Source: CAVQTK01 sp963716455 (lineage in GTDB: Bacteria; Pseudomonadota; Gammaproteobacteria; Coxiellales; Coxiellaceae). Taken from it: a stretch of DNA of 64,000 nucleotides. Position numbers and translations under genes: made by a program. The stretch is from the NCBI GenBank assembly GCA_963716455.1, contig CAVQTK010000002.1, positions 1 to 64,000 on the forward strand. Reading direction: 5' to 3'. This document shows positions 1-8,870 of the stretch, piece by piece (position 1 is the stretch's first letter; every line of letters starts with the position of its first letter). The notes below the pieces were generated by a model. That model made no database searches. It worked only from the letters and a program-made list of their open reading frames with translations, and was not told the origin of the DNA.

Positions 1-128
1 AATCAGATTTGTCGAGAGCTAGTATGCTTACATTATAATTGTTACAATAAGCACGATTTAAACTGTAAATTTGCGTAGGCAGATTAAACCTTGTAACCGC
101 TTAATTTGAAACTATTATTGATAAGAAT
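1..128. other. Non-coding leader upstream of murF
   Basis: No murE end or other recognisable gene is visible here, although murE normally precedes murF. Positions 79-103 resemble a short repeat also found near 34.5 kb and 38.35 kb (a GCAAATTAAAC core followed by a GTGAACGCTTA-like end). A weak ribosome binding site (GATAAGA) precedes the murF start. Confidence 0.5.
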
Positions 129-1475
129 ATGCTAAATCTAAGCCAAGTGGCTCAAATTTTACAAAGTAAATTTTTAGGCCCTGATGCATCCATTAATGGG
201 GTCAGTACAGATACTCGTACTTTAAAACCAGGGCAATTGTATCTCGCCCTTCGTGGGGATCAGTTTGATGGTCATGACTTTGTATTAATGGCTGAAAAAG
301 CCGGTGCTGTTGCAGCAGTAGTAAGTCATGAAGTTCAGTGTTCCATTCCGCTTTTAAAAGTAATCAATACTCGACGAGCTTTAGTCGATCTAGCCCGATA
401 CCATAGACAACAATTTACCATTCCTTTTGTTGCCATTACGGGCAGTTGCGGTAAAACGACTACTAAGGCATTACTTAGCAATATTTTTAGTCAATGCGGC
501 TCGGTATTATCTAATCCTCATAGTTTTAATAATGATATTGGTGTTCCACTAACTCTTTTGCAATTAGCAAGTCATCATCAATTTGCTGTCACGGAAATGG
601 GAGCAAATCATCCTGGAGAAATTGCTTTCTTAACTCACCTAGTACATCCACAAGTGGCAATTATTACTAATGCTGCGGCTGCACATTTAGAGGGATTTGG
701 TGATATAGAGGGGGTGGCGTGTGCCAAGGGAGAAATTTTTCAAGGTTTAGTTCCTTCGGGCATTGCTGTAATTAATGCAGATGATGCGCATCTGAGCTTT
801 TGGCGGCAGCTCGCCAGCTCACATCAGGTAATAACTTTTGGAATTAATCATCCCGCAGATGTGAGTGCTCGACAGATTCATTATAGTAATAGCGGTAGAC
901 CGTACTTTGAACTATTGGTGGGTCGCCAGAGCTGCATGGTTGAATTACAACTAATGGGTGAACATAATGTTAGCAATGCTCTGGCTGCAGCTGCGGCTGC
1001 ATATGCTTGCCAAGTTCCTTTAGCATCTATTCAAGCAGGATTAAATTTGGCAACTGCCGAAAAACAACGATTAGTAGAACAAACTAGCCCAGAAGGTGCG
1101 TTAATTATCGATGATAGCTATAATGCTAATCCTTTTTCTATGTATGCGGCGATTCAGTTATTAGCACGTCGTGGTGGAGAACGGGTTCTCATTATGGGGG
1201 ATATGTGTGAGTTGGGAGAAAATGCACTGCATTATCATCAGCAAGTTGGGCTGGAAGCTAAAAATCATGGTATTGAACAAATCTATTGCTTTGGAGATTT
1301 GACTCGACATACTGCTCAGGCATTTGGTAAGCATGCTTATTTTTTTTCCGATCAGAAATCGCTGATTCAAGCGGTAAGGTCTTGTTTACATGAGGGAATG
1401 ACCCTTTTAATAAAAGGATCTAGATCAATGGGAATGGATAAAGTAGTTACGGCACTTCAAGGTAAAACCCTCTAA
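129..1475 (+). CDS. murF: UDP-N-acetylmuramoyl-tripeptide--D-alanyl-D-alanine ligase
   Basis: MurF adds D-Ala-D-Ala to the UDP-MurNAc-tripeptide in the cytoplasm, the last soluble step in making the peptidoglycan pentapeptide. The 448-residue product has the Mur ligase layout: a short N-terminal UDP-binding domain, the ATP-binding loop GSCGKTT at about residues 105-111, a central domain with the conserved TEMGANHPGEI stretch, and a C-terminal domain containing DDSYNANPFSM. The length is normal for the family. It is first in a tightly packed plus-strand cluster and its stop overlaps the mraY start by one base, so the two are probably translationally coupled. Identification is secure. Confidence 0.97.
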   Translation: MLNLSQVAQILQSKFLGPDASINGVSTDTRTLKPGQLYLALRGDQFDGHDFVLMAEKAGAVAAVVSHEVQCSIPLLKVINTRRALVDLARYHRQQFTIPFVAITGSCGKTTTKALLSNIFSQCGSVLSNPHSFNNDIGVPLTLLQLASHHQFAVTEMGANHPGEIAFLTHLVHPQVAIITNAAAAHLEGFGDIEGVACAKGEIFQGLVPSGIAVINADDAHLSFWRQLASSHQVITFGINHPADVSARQIHYSNSGRPYFELLVGRQSCMVELQLMGEHNVSNALAAAAAAYACQVPLASIQAGLNLATAEKQRLVEQTSPEGALIIDDSYNANPFSMYAAIQLLARRGGERVLIMGDMCELGENALHYHQQVGLEAKNHGIEQIYCFGDLTRHTAQAFGKHAYFFSDQKSLIQAVRSCLHEGMTLLIKGSRSMGMDKVVTALQGKTL

Positions 1476-2557
1476 TGTTATTATGGCTGACTAATTTTCT
1501 GGCTCACTATTATTCTGGGTTTAGGGTTTTTCAGTACCTATCTTTTCGCTCAATTGTAAGTTTATTAACTGCTTTTATTATTGCTTTATGGGTTAGTCCA
1601 GTATTAATTAGATACTTAACTGCTCGGCAAATCGGTCAAGCGGTTCGAACTCTCGGACCTCAAAGTCACTTAAATAAAAGTGGTACTCCTACTATGGGGG
1701 GGACATTAATTTTACTGGCTATAACCAGTAGTGTGCTTCTATGGTGTGATTTGCTTAATCGTTTTGTAGAAATTATGTTATTGGTGACTTTAGGTCTAGG
1801 TGCAATTGGTTGGGTAGATGACTATCGTAAAGTTATGGCTCGTCATAGTGCAGGTTTATCCGCGCGCTGGAAATTTTTTTGGCAATCCGTAATTGCTATC
1901 GGTGCGAGTTCTTTTTTATTTTATCATGTGATGGTGCCGGCAGAAACTCAATTAATCATTCCTTTCTTTAAGAATGCCGCAATTAATTTGGGCTTGTTCT
2001 ATATAGTATTGTCTTACTTTGTTATCGTAGGAAGTAGCAACGCGGTAAATCTCACCGATGGATTGGATGGATTAGCATTAATGCCTACAGTATTAATAGC
2101 AATGGCATTGGGGGTGTTTGCTTATTTGACTGGAAATCATATTTTTGCTCAATATTTAGTTATTCCCTATGTGCCAGGAGTGGGCGAAGTGGCTGTTTTT
2201 TGCAGTGCCATAGTGGGTGCAGGTTTAGGATTTTTATGGTACAACACTTATCCGGCGCAAATATTCATGGGTGATGTAGGCTCCTTAGCTTTAGGAGGAG
2301 CTTTGGGTATGGCAGCAGTTATTGTCCGTCAAGAATTAATATTTTTTTGGATGAGCGGAATTTTTGTTGCTGAAACTGTTTCTGTCATTTTGCAAGTTAC
2401 CTTTTTTAAATTAACTCGACGTCGTATTTTTAAAATGGCTCCTTTACATCATCATTTTGAATTAAAAGGATGGCCTGAACCAAAAGTCATAGTGCGTTTT
2501 TGGATTATAACAGTAATATTAGTTCTTTTAGGTTTAGCTACCTTGAAGTTGCGATAA
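1475..2557 (+). CDS. mraY: Phospho-N-acetylmuramoyl-pentapeptide-transferase
   Basis: MraY is the inner-membrane enzyme that transfers phospho-MurNAc-pentapeptide to undecaprenyl phosphate, forming lipid I. The 360-residue protein shows about ten hydrophobic segments and the family's conserved loops: TPTMGG near residue 71, the WVDDYRK region, NAVNLTDGLDGL (the catalytic aspartate loop), FMGDVGSLALG, and the histidine-rich APLHHHFE near the C-terminus. Length matches the family (360 residues in E. coli). It overlaps murF by one base at its start and murD by one base at its end. Confidence 0.97.
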   Translation: MLLWLTNFLAHYYSGFRVFQYLSFRSIVSLLTAFIIALWVSPVLIRYLTARQIGQAVRTLGPQSHLNKSGTPTMGGTLILLAITSSVLLWCDLLNRFVEIMLLVTLGLGAIGWVDDYRKVMARHSAGLSARWKFFWQSVIAIGASSFLFYHVMVPAETQLIIPFFKNAAINLGLFYIVLSYFVIVGSSNAVNLTDGLDGLALMPTVLIAMALGVFAYLTGNHIFAQYLVIPYVPGVGEVAVFCSAIVGAGLGFLWYNTYPAQIFMGDVGSLALGGALGMAAVIVRQELIFFWMSGIFVAETVSVILQVTFFKLTRRRIFKMAPLHHHFELKGWPEPKVIVRFWIITVILVLLGLATLKLR

Positions 2558-3895
2558 TGATGAAGGTGATTGTAGGTTTAGGAATTACAGGTTTATCTTG
2601 TGTACGTCATTTAGTTTCACGTGGTGAAAAAGTAGCTGTCGTTGATAGCCGGGAATGCCCTCCAGAGCTAGTAACCTTACAACAAGAATTTCCCCAAGTA
2701 CCTTTTTTTGTAGGTGGTTTTGATTCAACATTATTAAAACAAGCCTCAGAACTTATAGTTAGCCCAGGGGTTTCTTTGCAAGAACCTACTATTGCCGCAA
2801 GGATTGCTGCAGGGGTTCCTGTCCAAGGTGATATTGAATTGTTTGCCCAAGTAGTTAAAAAGCCCGTAGTGGCGATTACGGGTTCCAACGGTAAAACTAC
2901 TGTGACCACATTAGTAGGTCAAATGGTACAAGAAGCGGGTTTCCGAGCCTCAATTTGTGGGAATATTGGTCAGCCAGTATTGCTATGCTATAGAAGAACC
3001 ACTACCTGATTTTTATATCATGGAATTATCCAGTTTTCAGCTAGAAACTACCTATTCACTTAGGCCTCAAGCAGCCGTAGTTTTAAACCTCAGCCCCGAC
3101 CATATGGATCGTTACGCTCAATATGAAGATTATTGTCAAGCTAAACGCCAAATTTATTTAAATTGTTCACATGCCGTTGTTAATGCAGATGAGCCAGAAA
3201 TATGGCAACATTTACGTTTCAGTCATCCCCCTCTTCAATTTTGTTTATCTCCAATAATGGAAGGCTTTTGTATCCGGCGACAAGGATCAGAATCTTATCT
3301 TGCTTGGGGAGAGCGATTGTTAATGCCAGTTAGTGAACTGGTGTTGCAACAGCGTCATGATTATCAAAATGCATTAGCAGCTTTAGCTTTGGGTAACGCT
3401 ATAGGTCTATCTATAGACAGTATGTTAGAAACCTTGCGTCGCTTTAAGGGTTTGCCCCATCGTTGTCAATGGGTAGGAGATTATGGTGGTATTCGCTGGT
3501 ACAATGATTCTAAAGGTACTAACGTAGGCGCGACAATAGCTGCTTTAATGAGTTTAGGTGGACAAAAAAAAGGCCGTCTACTTTTAATTGCTGGGGGTGA
3601 TTCTAAGCGGGCGGACCTTTCAGCTTTGTTGGAGCCGATTGTACAATACGTAGATCAAGTTATTTTAATGGGGAAAGATGCTCCTCTTTTTCATGATTTA
3701 TTGCAGAGCAAGGTTCCTCTTAGTTTCGTTAACTCAATGAAAGAGGCAGTCGTTTATGCTGCTCAATGGGGACAACCTGGGGACTTAGTATTGTTATCTC
3801 CAGCATGTGCGAGTTTAGATATGTTCCGTAATTATGCGCATCGTGGTGAACAATTTGTTCAGTCTATTCAAGAATACTTTCTTATTAATCAGTAA
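2557..3895 (+). CDS. murD: UDP-N-acetylmuramoylalanine--D-glutamate ligase, frameshifted
   Basis: MurD adds D-glutamate to UDP-MurNAc-L-Ala. The start at 2557 overlaps the mraY stop (TAATG). The first frame carries the N-terminal domain and the ATP loop GSNGKTT, and runs to a stop near 3009. The second frame picks up directly with ELSSFQLETT, the DHMDRY region and YNDSKGTN, and ends at 3895. The join lies at about 2980-2992 and corresponds to one extra base (or two missing) just after GNIGQPVL. The combined length of about 445 residues is normal and both halves are well conserved. Because the gene is normally essential, a sequence error is more likely than decay. Confidence 0.9.
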
Positions 3896-3903
3896 GTATT
3901 TTC

Positions 3904-5040
3904 ATGTATAAGCGTCAAAATTTATCATTTACAGAATTACGTTATGAACAGTGGACTGTAGGCTGTACAGTAACTTTGTTATTATTTGGTTTATTGATGG
4001 TCGCTTCGGCTTCAATGGTAATCTCAGACCGCCAATTTGGATACCCCTTTCATTATTTAATGCGGCAGGGAATTGATATAATTTTAGGGGTCCTATTAGC
4101 CTATGTGGCTACTTATATTCCTACAATTTTCTGGCAAAAAATCAGTGTACCACTTTTTTTTTTAGGGCTATGCTTAATGGTGATAGTTCTAATTCCAAAT
4201 ATTGGTCACATGGTAAATGGTAGCCGGCGCTGGTTGCAAGCAGGGTTCTTCTCCTTTCAAGTCTCAGAAGCCATGAAATTTGCGGCATTAATATACTTAG
4301 CAGGTTATTTACAGCGTCATTCGGAACAGGTACAAACACATATAGTGGGTTTTGTTAAACCATTACTATTTCTTAGCTTAATAACTTTACTTTTATTATT
4401 AGAACCGGATTTCGGTGCAGTAGTCGTTTTAAGCATTTTATTTTTTACTTTACTCTTTATAGCCGGAGTACGTTGGTGGTGGTTTGTACTTTTATTACTC
4501 TTAGTGGCTTTAATTCTGGGGGGGATCGCGATGATTTCTCCTTATCGACTTGTTCGATTAACTACATTTTTAAATCCTTGGGGTTCACCCTATGGTTCGG
4601 GTTACCAATTAACTCAATCTTTAATCGCCTTCGGACAAGGTGGATTATGGGGGGTAGGTTTGGGGAATAGTATACAAAAACTTTTTTATTTACCTGAAGC
4701 ACATACCGATTTTTTGTTTGCAGTCATTGCAGAAGAATTTGGTTTGATTGGCACCTTATGTTTATTGGGAGTTTTTTTTATCCTAATTGTTAATATTTTT
4801 CGCATTGGTCGTCATGCCCAGCAAACGGGAGCTTTATTTTCAGCCTATGTGACTTACGGAACAGCAGTGTGGTTAGGAGCTCAAGGATTAATCAATATGG
4901 GAGTAAATACCGGGGTTTTACCTACTAAAGGGTTAACTTTTCCATTTATCAGCTTTGGTGGCAGCAGTATGTTAGTAAATTGTTTAGTGGTTGGCATAGT
5001 TCTACGCATTAGCCGTGAGACTCGATGGAGAATGATATGA
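3904..5040 (+). CDS. ftsW: Septal peptidoglycan glycosyltransferase FtsW
   Basis: FtsW belongs to the SEDS family and polymerises lipid II at the division septum together with its partner penicillin-binding protein. The 378-residue protein has about ten membrane segments and characteristic SEDS motifs: an NGSRRWLQ-like stretch after the second third of the N-terminal half, LLEPDFGAVVV, the GSGYQLTQSLIAFGQGG region, PEAHTDFLFAVIAEEFGL and the terminal FPFISFGGSS. It lies 8 bp after murD and its stop overlaps the murG start (ATGA). RodA is the close paralogue, but position inside the dcw cluster favours FtsW. Confidence 0.95.
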   Translation: MYKRQNLSFTELRYEQWTVGCTVTLLLFGLLMVASASMVISDRQFGYPFHYLMRQGIDIILGVLLAYVATYIPTIFWQKISVPLFFLGLCLMVIVLIPNIGHMVNGSRRWLQAGFFSFQVSEAMKFAALIYLAGYLQRHSEQVQTHIVGFVKPLLFLSLITLLLLLEPDFGAVVVLSILFFTLLFIAGVRWWWFVLLLLLVALILGGIAMISPYRLVRLTTFLNPWGSPYGSGYQLTQSLIAFGQGGLWGVGLGNSIQKLFYLPEAHTDFLFAVIAEEFGLIGTLCLLGVFFILIVNIFRIGRHAQQTGALFSAYVTYGTAVWLGAQGLINMGVNTGVLPTKGLTFPFISFGGSSMLVNCLVVGIVLRISRETRWRMI

Positions 5041-6110
5041 AAATACTGATCATTGCGGGTGGAACAGGTGGACATATATATCCTGCTCTGGCAGTTGCAA
5101 ATTGGCTACAAACTCAAGGGGTAGAAATATATTGGCTGGGATCCAAGGTTGGGTTAGAAAAAAATATCGTATCTCAATCCTTTCCTTTGTTCTGTATTTC
5201 TGCTCGGGGTTTACGTGGCAAAGGGATTTGGGTCTATTTAAATGCTCCATTAAATTTATTACAAACTACTTGGCAAGCGTGGCGGACTATTCGCAAGGTG
5301 AAACCGCAAGTTGTCTTAGCTATGGGTGGCTTTGTAAGTGGACCGGGAGGATTGGCAGCAAAATTGGCAGGAAAAAAATTGGTCATCCATGAGCAAAATG
5401 CGATTGCGGGGTATAGCAACCGGCTGTTGTCTAAATGGGCAGATGGAATTTTGGCAGCATATCCCAATGCTTTTCCCAAGACAGCCACAGTATATACTAT
5501 CGGTAATCCAGTACGTCCTGAAATTAGTATCATTCCCCCTCCTGAACAACGCTTACTAGAACGTCAAGGCCCTTTACGGATTTTAGTTTTAGGTGGTAGC
5601 CAAGGTGCGCATGCTATTAATTGTCTAGTAATTGAGTTAATGAAAGATTTCTCTTCGCAAAATCAATTACTTTGGTGGCATCAAACTGGAACCAGAGATT
5701 ATGAGGAAGTAAATTCGGCTTATATTCAAGCTAACGTGATGGCTCAAGTTCATCCTTTCATCAATGATATTGCTGCCGCATATGAATGGGCTGATTTAGT
5801 TATATGCCGAGCTGGAGCTCTAACTGTAGCAGAAATTGCGGAAGCAGGGGTTGCCAGTATTTTAATTCCGTTTCCCCATGCAGTTGATGATCATCAATGG
5901 CACAATGGTAAATATTTACATGAAGCTGGAGCCGCTTTGTTGATTCGGGAAAAAAATCTCGATAAACAAACTCTACAAAATCTGCTACAATCTTTTATGA
6001 ATGATCGCACAATATTATGGAAAATGGCTATAAAGGCGAGGCAATTTTCTCAGCCTGAGGCTGTAGAAAAAGCGGGAAAATTCTGTTTAAATTTTATAAG
6101 CGAAAAGTAG
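5037..6110 (+). CDS. murG: Lipid II synthase (UDP-GlcNAc transferase) MurG
   Basis: MurG adds GlcNAc to lipid I on the cytoplasmic face of the inner membrane, giving lipid II. I chose the ATG at 5037 because it makes the usual ATGA overlap with the ftsW stop and places the glycine-rich GGTGGHIYPALA motif close to the N-terminus; an in-frame ATG at 5025 would add four residues. Other family motifs are HEQNAIAGYSNR, VLGGSQGA, and CRAGALTVAEIAEAG with the FPHAVDDHQ nucleotide-sugar binding stretch. About 357 residues, a normal length. Confidence 0.96.
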   Translation: MKILIIAGGTGGHIYPALAVANWLQTQGVEIYWLGSKVGLEKNIVSQSFPLFCISARGLRGKGIWVYLNAPLNLLQTTWQAWRTIRKVKPQVVLAMGGFVSGPGGLAAKLAGKKLVIHEQNAIAGYSNRLLSKWADGILAAYPNAFPKTATVYTIGNPVRPEISIIPPPEQRLLERQGPLRILVLGGSQGAHAINCLVIELMKDFSSQNQLLWWHQTGTRDYEEVNSAYIQANVMAQVHPFINDIAAAYEWADLVICRAGALTVAEIAEAGVASILIPFPHAVDDHQWHNGKYLHEAGAALLIREKNLDKQTLQNLLQSFMNDRTILWKMAIKARQFSQPEAVEKAGKFCLNFISEK

Positions 6111-6117
6111 GAGTGCC

Positions 6118-7515
6118 TTGAATACTATCTTAAACAATTCATCTATTCAGCAGGTTCATTTTATTGGGGTAGGCGGAATTGGCATGAGTGGACTTGCCGA
6201 AATTCTACTGGATCGTGGTTATCGAGTTTCCGGTTCAGATCAAGCCTGTGGCGTGGTTACTTCTCGACTTGGTGAATTAGGAGTAAAAATTTCTCAAGGT
6301 CATCATGAACACAATGTAAGGGGTGCAGACGCAGTAGTTTATTCCAGTGCCATTAATTCCAAAAATCCTGAATTTTTATTTGCCCAACAACAAGGTTTGC
6401 CTTTAATTCAGCGTGGGCAATTATTGGCTGAATTGATCCAAGAAGGGCAAGGAATAGTAGTCGCGGGTACACATGGAAAAACCACTACTACAGGGTTAAT
6501 CAGTTATTTGTTAACTCTAGCCTCTGACCCGACGTATATTATTGGAGGATTACTCCGTGGGAACCAAAGTACTGTGCGTATTGGCAAAGGGAGAGAAATA
6601 GTAGCTGAAGCGGATGAAAGCGATGCTTCTTTTTTATACTTAACTCCCCACATTGCCATTGTGACCAATATTGAGGCTGATCACTTGGAAAATTATCAAG
6701 GGGATTTTTGTCATTTAAAAAATGCCTTTGTAGATTTTTTACAACATCTCCCTGCAGAAGGGTTGGTTATTGCTTGTATTGATGACCCGGTAGTTCGCGA
6801 ATTGCTCCCTAAAATGACGCGGCGGGTTATTACTTACGGCTTTAGTGAGGATGCTCAAGTTCGTGGTGAAAATTTCCAGCAAGTGGGCTTAAAAAGTTCT
6901 TTTCAATTATCTCGTTTTGGGGTGCCCGTAACTGAGAGACTGATATTAAATTTACCCGGAATTCACAATGCTTTAAATGCATTAGCGGCTGTGGCAGTAG
7001 CATATGAACATGGAATTAGTGATGAAATGGTATTTACTGCGCTGGCTCAATTTCCAGGAATGGGACGGCGTTTCCATCCTTGTGGAGAGATTGATGTTGG
7101 TACAGGCAAGGCATTACTTTTTAATGATTACGGTCATCATCCTACCGAGATTAGAGCAACGATTGCGGCAGTACGTTCTGCTCGGCCCGATCGTCGATTG
7201 ATTATGGCGTTCCAACCTCATCGTTACAGCAGAACTCAAGCTTTGTTACTGGAATTTAGCGAGGCATTACAACAAGCAGATGTTCTATTGTTGCTAGAAA
7301 TTTATAGCGCGGGCGAACAACCTATTGAAGGCATCAATAGTGAAGTTTTGTTAAAAACAGTAAGTAACAAGACATTAGAGACTTATTTTGTTCCTCGATT
7401 AGCAGATTTGCCGAAAATGTTACATGAAATACTACGTCCTCAAGATATCGTTTTTTTACAGGGTGCAGGTAACATTGAATCTATGGTGACGGCTATTTTG
7501 GAAAATCAAAATTAA
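6118..7515 (+). CDS. murC: UDP-N-acetylmuramate--L-alanine ligase
   Basis: MurC adds L-alanine to UDP-MurNAc, the first step of stem peptide assembly. The start is a TTG at 6118 preceded by a good ribosome binding site (TAGGAG). The 465-residue protein shows the N-terminal GVGGIGMSGLAE Rossmann loop, the ATP loop GTHGKTTTTG, EADESDASF, NIEADHLENY and the C-terminal DYGHHPTEI and FQPHRYSRT stretches. It is the last gene of the first dcw block. In related genomes murB and usually ddlB follow; here the cluster is interrupted by a repeat and an opposite-strand gene. Confidence 0.96.
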   Translation: MNTILNNSSIQQVHFIGVGGIGMSGLAEILLDRGYRVSGSDQACGVVTSRLGELGVKISQGHHEHNVRGADAVVYSSAINSKNPEFLFAQQQGLPLIQRGQLLAELIQEGQGIVVAGTHGKTTTTGLISYLLTLASDPTYIIGGLLRGNQSTVRIGKGREIVAEADESDASFLYLTPHIAIVTNIEADHLENYQGDFCHLKNAFVDFLQHLPAEGLVIACIDDPVVRELLPKMTRRVITYGFSEDAQVRGENFQQVGLKSSFQLSRFGVPVTERLILNLPGIHNALNALAAVAVAYEHGISDEMVFTALAQFPGMGRRFHPCGEIDVGTGKALLFNDYGHHPTEIRATIAAVRSARPDRRLIMAFQPHRYSRTQALLLEFSEALQQADVLLLLEIYSAGEQPIEGINSEVLLKTVSNKTLETYFVPRLADLPKMLHEILRPQDIVFLQGAGNIESMVTAILENQN

Positions 7516-7582
7516 TTAATGAAACTGCAGTCTTGCCCCATGCCGTACTGATCCAGTCTTTCGATCTGAATCGCCATGGCTC

Positions 7583-7747
7583 ATTAGATTTCTTTCCAAA
7601 CCCAGTATTTTGGCCTACTGCTGCGTTGTGTTGTTTTCTCCGGTGCTCATTTACTCGCATGTAAACTCCGCTCCTCGAAATCAACCCGCCTTGCCTTTGT
7701 TTATAACAAGATGGGACCAAAATACTGGGTTTGGAAAGAAGTCTAAT
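7583..7747. repeat. Palindromic MITE-like repeat, copy A
   Basis: The element is bounded by near-perfect 31-bp inverted repeats, 7583-7613 and 7717-7747 (one mismatch), with the core TTTCCAAACCCAGTATTTTGG. The internal part carries a segment with CGGTGCTCATTTACTCGCAT and CTCCGCTCCTCGAAATCAAC. The same segment recurs at 9667-9850, 22937-23077 and 32787-32903. It encodes no protein. The size and terminal inverted repeats suggest a small non-autonomous mobile element or a structured intergenic repeat; no transposase is visible in the window. Confidence 0.85.
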
Positions 7748-7791
7748 GTGTGAGTTTGCGGTTGCATTAAACCAAACAAAATGAATCAATC

Positions 7792-8763
7792 CTAAGAAGA
7801 AATATTAAATAGGTCACTGCGCATGGCTTCTTCGTCTTCTTTTAATGTCGCTTTAATAGCTAATTGATTAGCAGGATCGGCGTACTGCTCCACCACGTTG
7901 AGCAATCTAGTGAGTTTTTCAAAGTTAGTTGGTGGTGAGAAATTATAACAACAAGAAAAGTAATTTCTGAACTTGGTGAAATTACGGTGTTCTTTATACT
8001 TTTCTCTAAGCGCAGCGATTTTGTCTGCCGCTCCTAGCCAAAACTCTTTAGTCATAGTAGTGGGGTTTAATTTAAATTTGCCATCTTTGCTAAAAATCGG
8101 CGCTAATATGCAATGGATTTCGTTTTTAATATTGTCCCATCTCTTTTTACCGTCATTGGAAAGTAACCTAGGATTATAATTCATAATGTCCCGATAAGCT
8201 GTTTCTAAACAATGATTTTTCTTTATGGTTTCTACTAAGCGAACGGGTGTACTAGACACTCCTTGTAAATCAGTCGACCTATAGCCTAATTCATCAAGAA
8301 AATTAGCGGCGCCATTTGAGCAATTATTGGAGAAAGTACTGAATTCTTTAGTTCTTAATTGTCTGACTAATGTAGATATTTCTCTTGATTTTAAATTTTT
8401 GGGGATGGGTGGCAGTTGATAAGTTACAGGTTTGCCAAATATAGCTGCAGTATTTTCTAAGGTGTGCCTTCCGCCCCAATCCACTACCCCATCGAACCCA
8501 GGTAGATATTTTTTTTGTCCTTCTTCATCTAAATATTCAACATTTACCGCTACATGGCCAAAAAAATGTCTTACGGATTTGTATGCTGGATAGTAAAGTA
8601 ACGTAACGGAAGCATTGCCTGTACGTGTTGGTGAAGTTTCTGGCTGGAAAGAATTTGGCTGCTTTGCTTCTTCACATCCCACTGATTCTTCTGGGAGTGA
8701 TACGCTCAACTCAATTTTGTACTCTGTCAATTCCTGGTATTGTTGTTGTTTCCACCTGCTCAT
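7792..8763 (-). CDS. Unknown protein with a possible permuted papain-like fold
   Basis: I do not recognise this 323-residue protein by name. Two conserved-looking patches stand out: HFFGHVAVNVE near residues 86-96, and FSNNCSNGAANFLDELGY near residues 162-179. A histidine patch followed by an NC-containing helix is the order seen in circularly permuted NlpC/P60-type (YiiX/LRAT-like) cysteine hydrolases and acyltransferases, so a thiol enzyme is possible. No signal peptide or membrane segment is seen, and the rest is charged and helical. It is on the minus strand between murC and ftsQ, where murB and ddlB would be expected, next to a palindromic repeat. This suggests insertion of foreign material. 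The enzyme assignment is only an inference. Confidence 0.75.
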   Translation of the reverse strand: MSRWKQQQYQELTEYKIELSVSLPEESVGCEEAKQPNSFQPETSPTRTGNASVTLLYYPAYKSVRHFFGHVAVNVEYLDEEGQKKYLPGFDGVVDWGGRHTLENTAAIFGKPVTYQLPPIPKNLKSREISTLVRQLRTKEFSTFSNNCSNGAANFLDELGYRSTDLQGVSSTPVRLVETIKKNHCLETAYRDIMNYNPRLLSNDGKKRWDNIKNEIHCILAPIFSKDGKFKLNPTTMTKEFWLGAADKIAALREKYKEHRNFTKFRNYFSCCYNFSPPTNFEKLTRLLNVVEQYADPANQLAIKATLKEDEEAMRSDLFNISS

Positions 8764-8870
8764 TTTCTTTCTCGCTATTAAAAATTTTCTCTATTGATTA
8801 ATTTATAACATTTTTTTATTAAGGTTTTTTTAAAAGAGTATGCTACCATTACACAATTTTTAAGTTTTTT

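Noticed and set aside
7493..7789. Open frame of about 98 codons on the minus strand
   Set aside because: It runs through the palindromic repeat and the murC end and has no ribosome binding site or family likeness.
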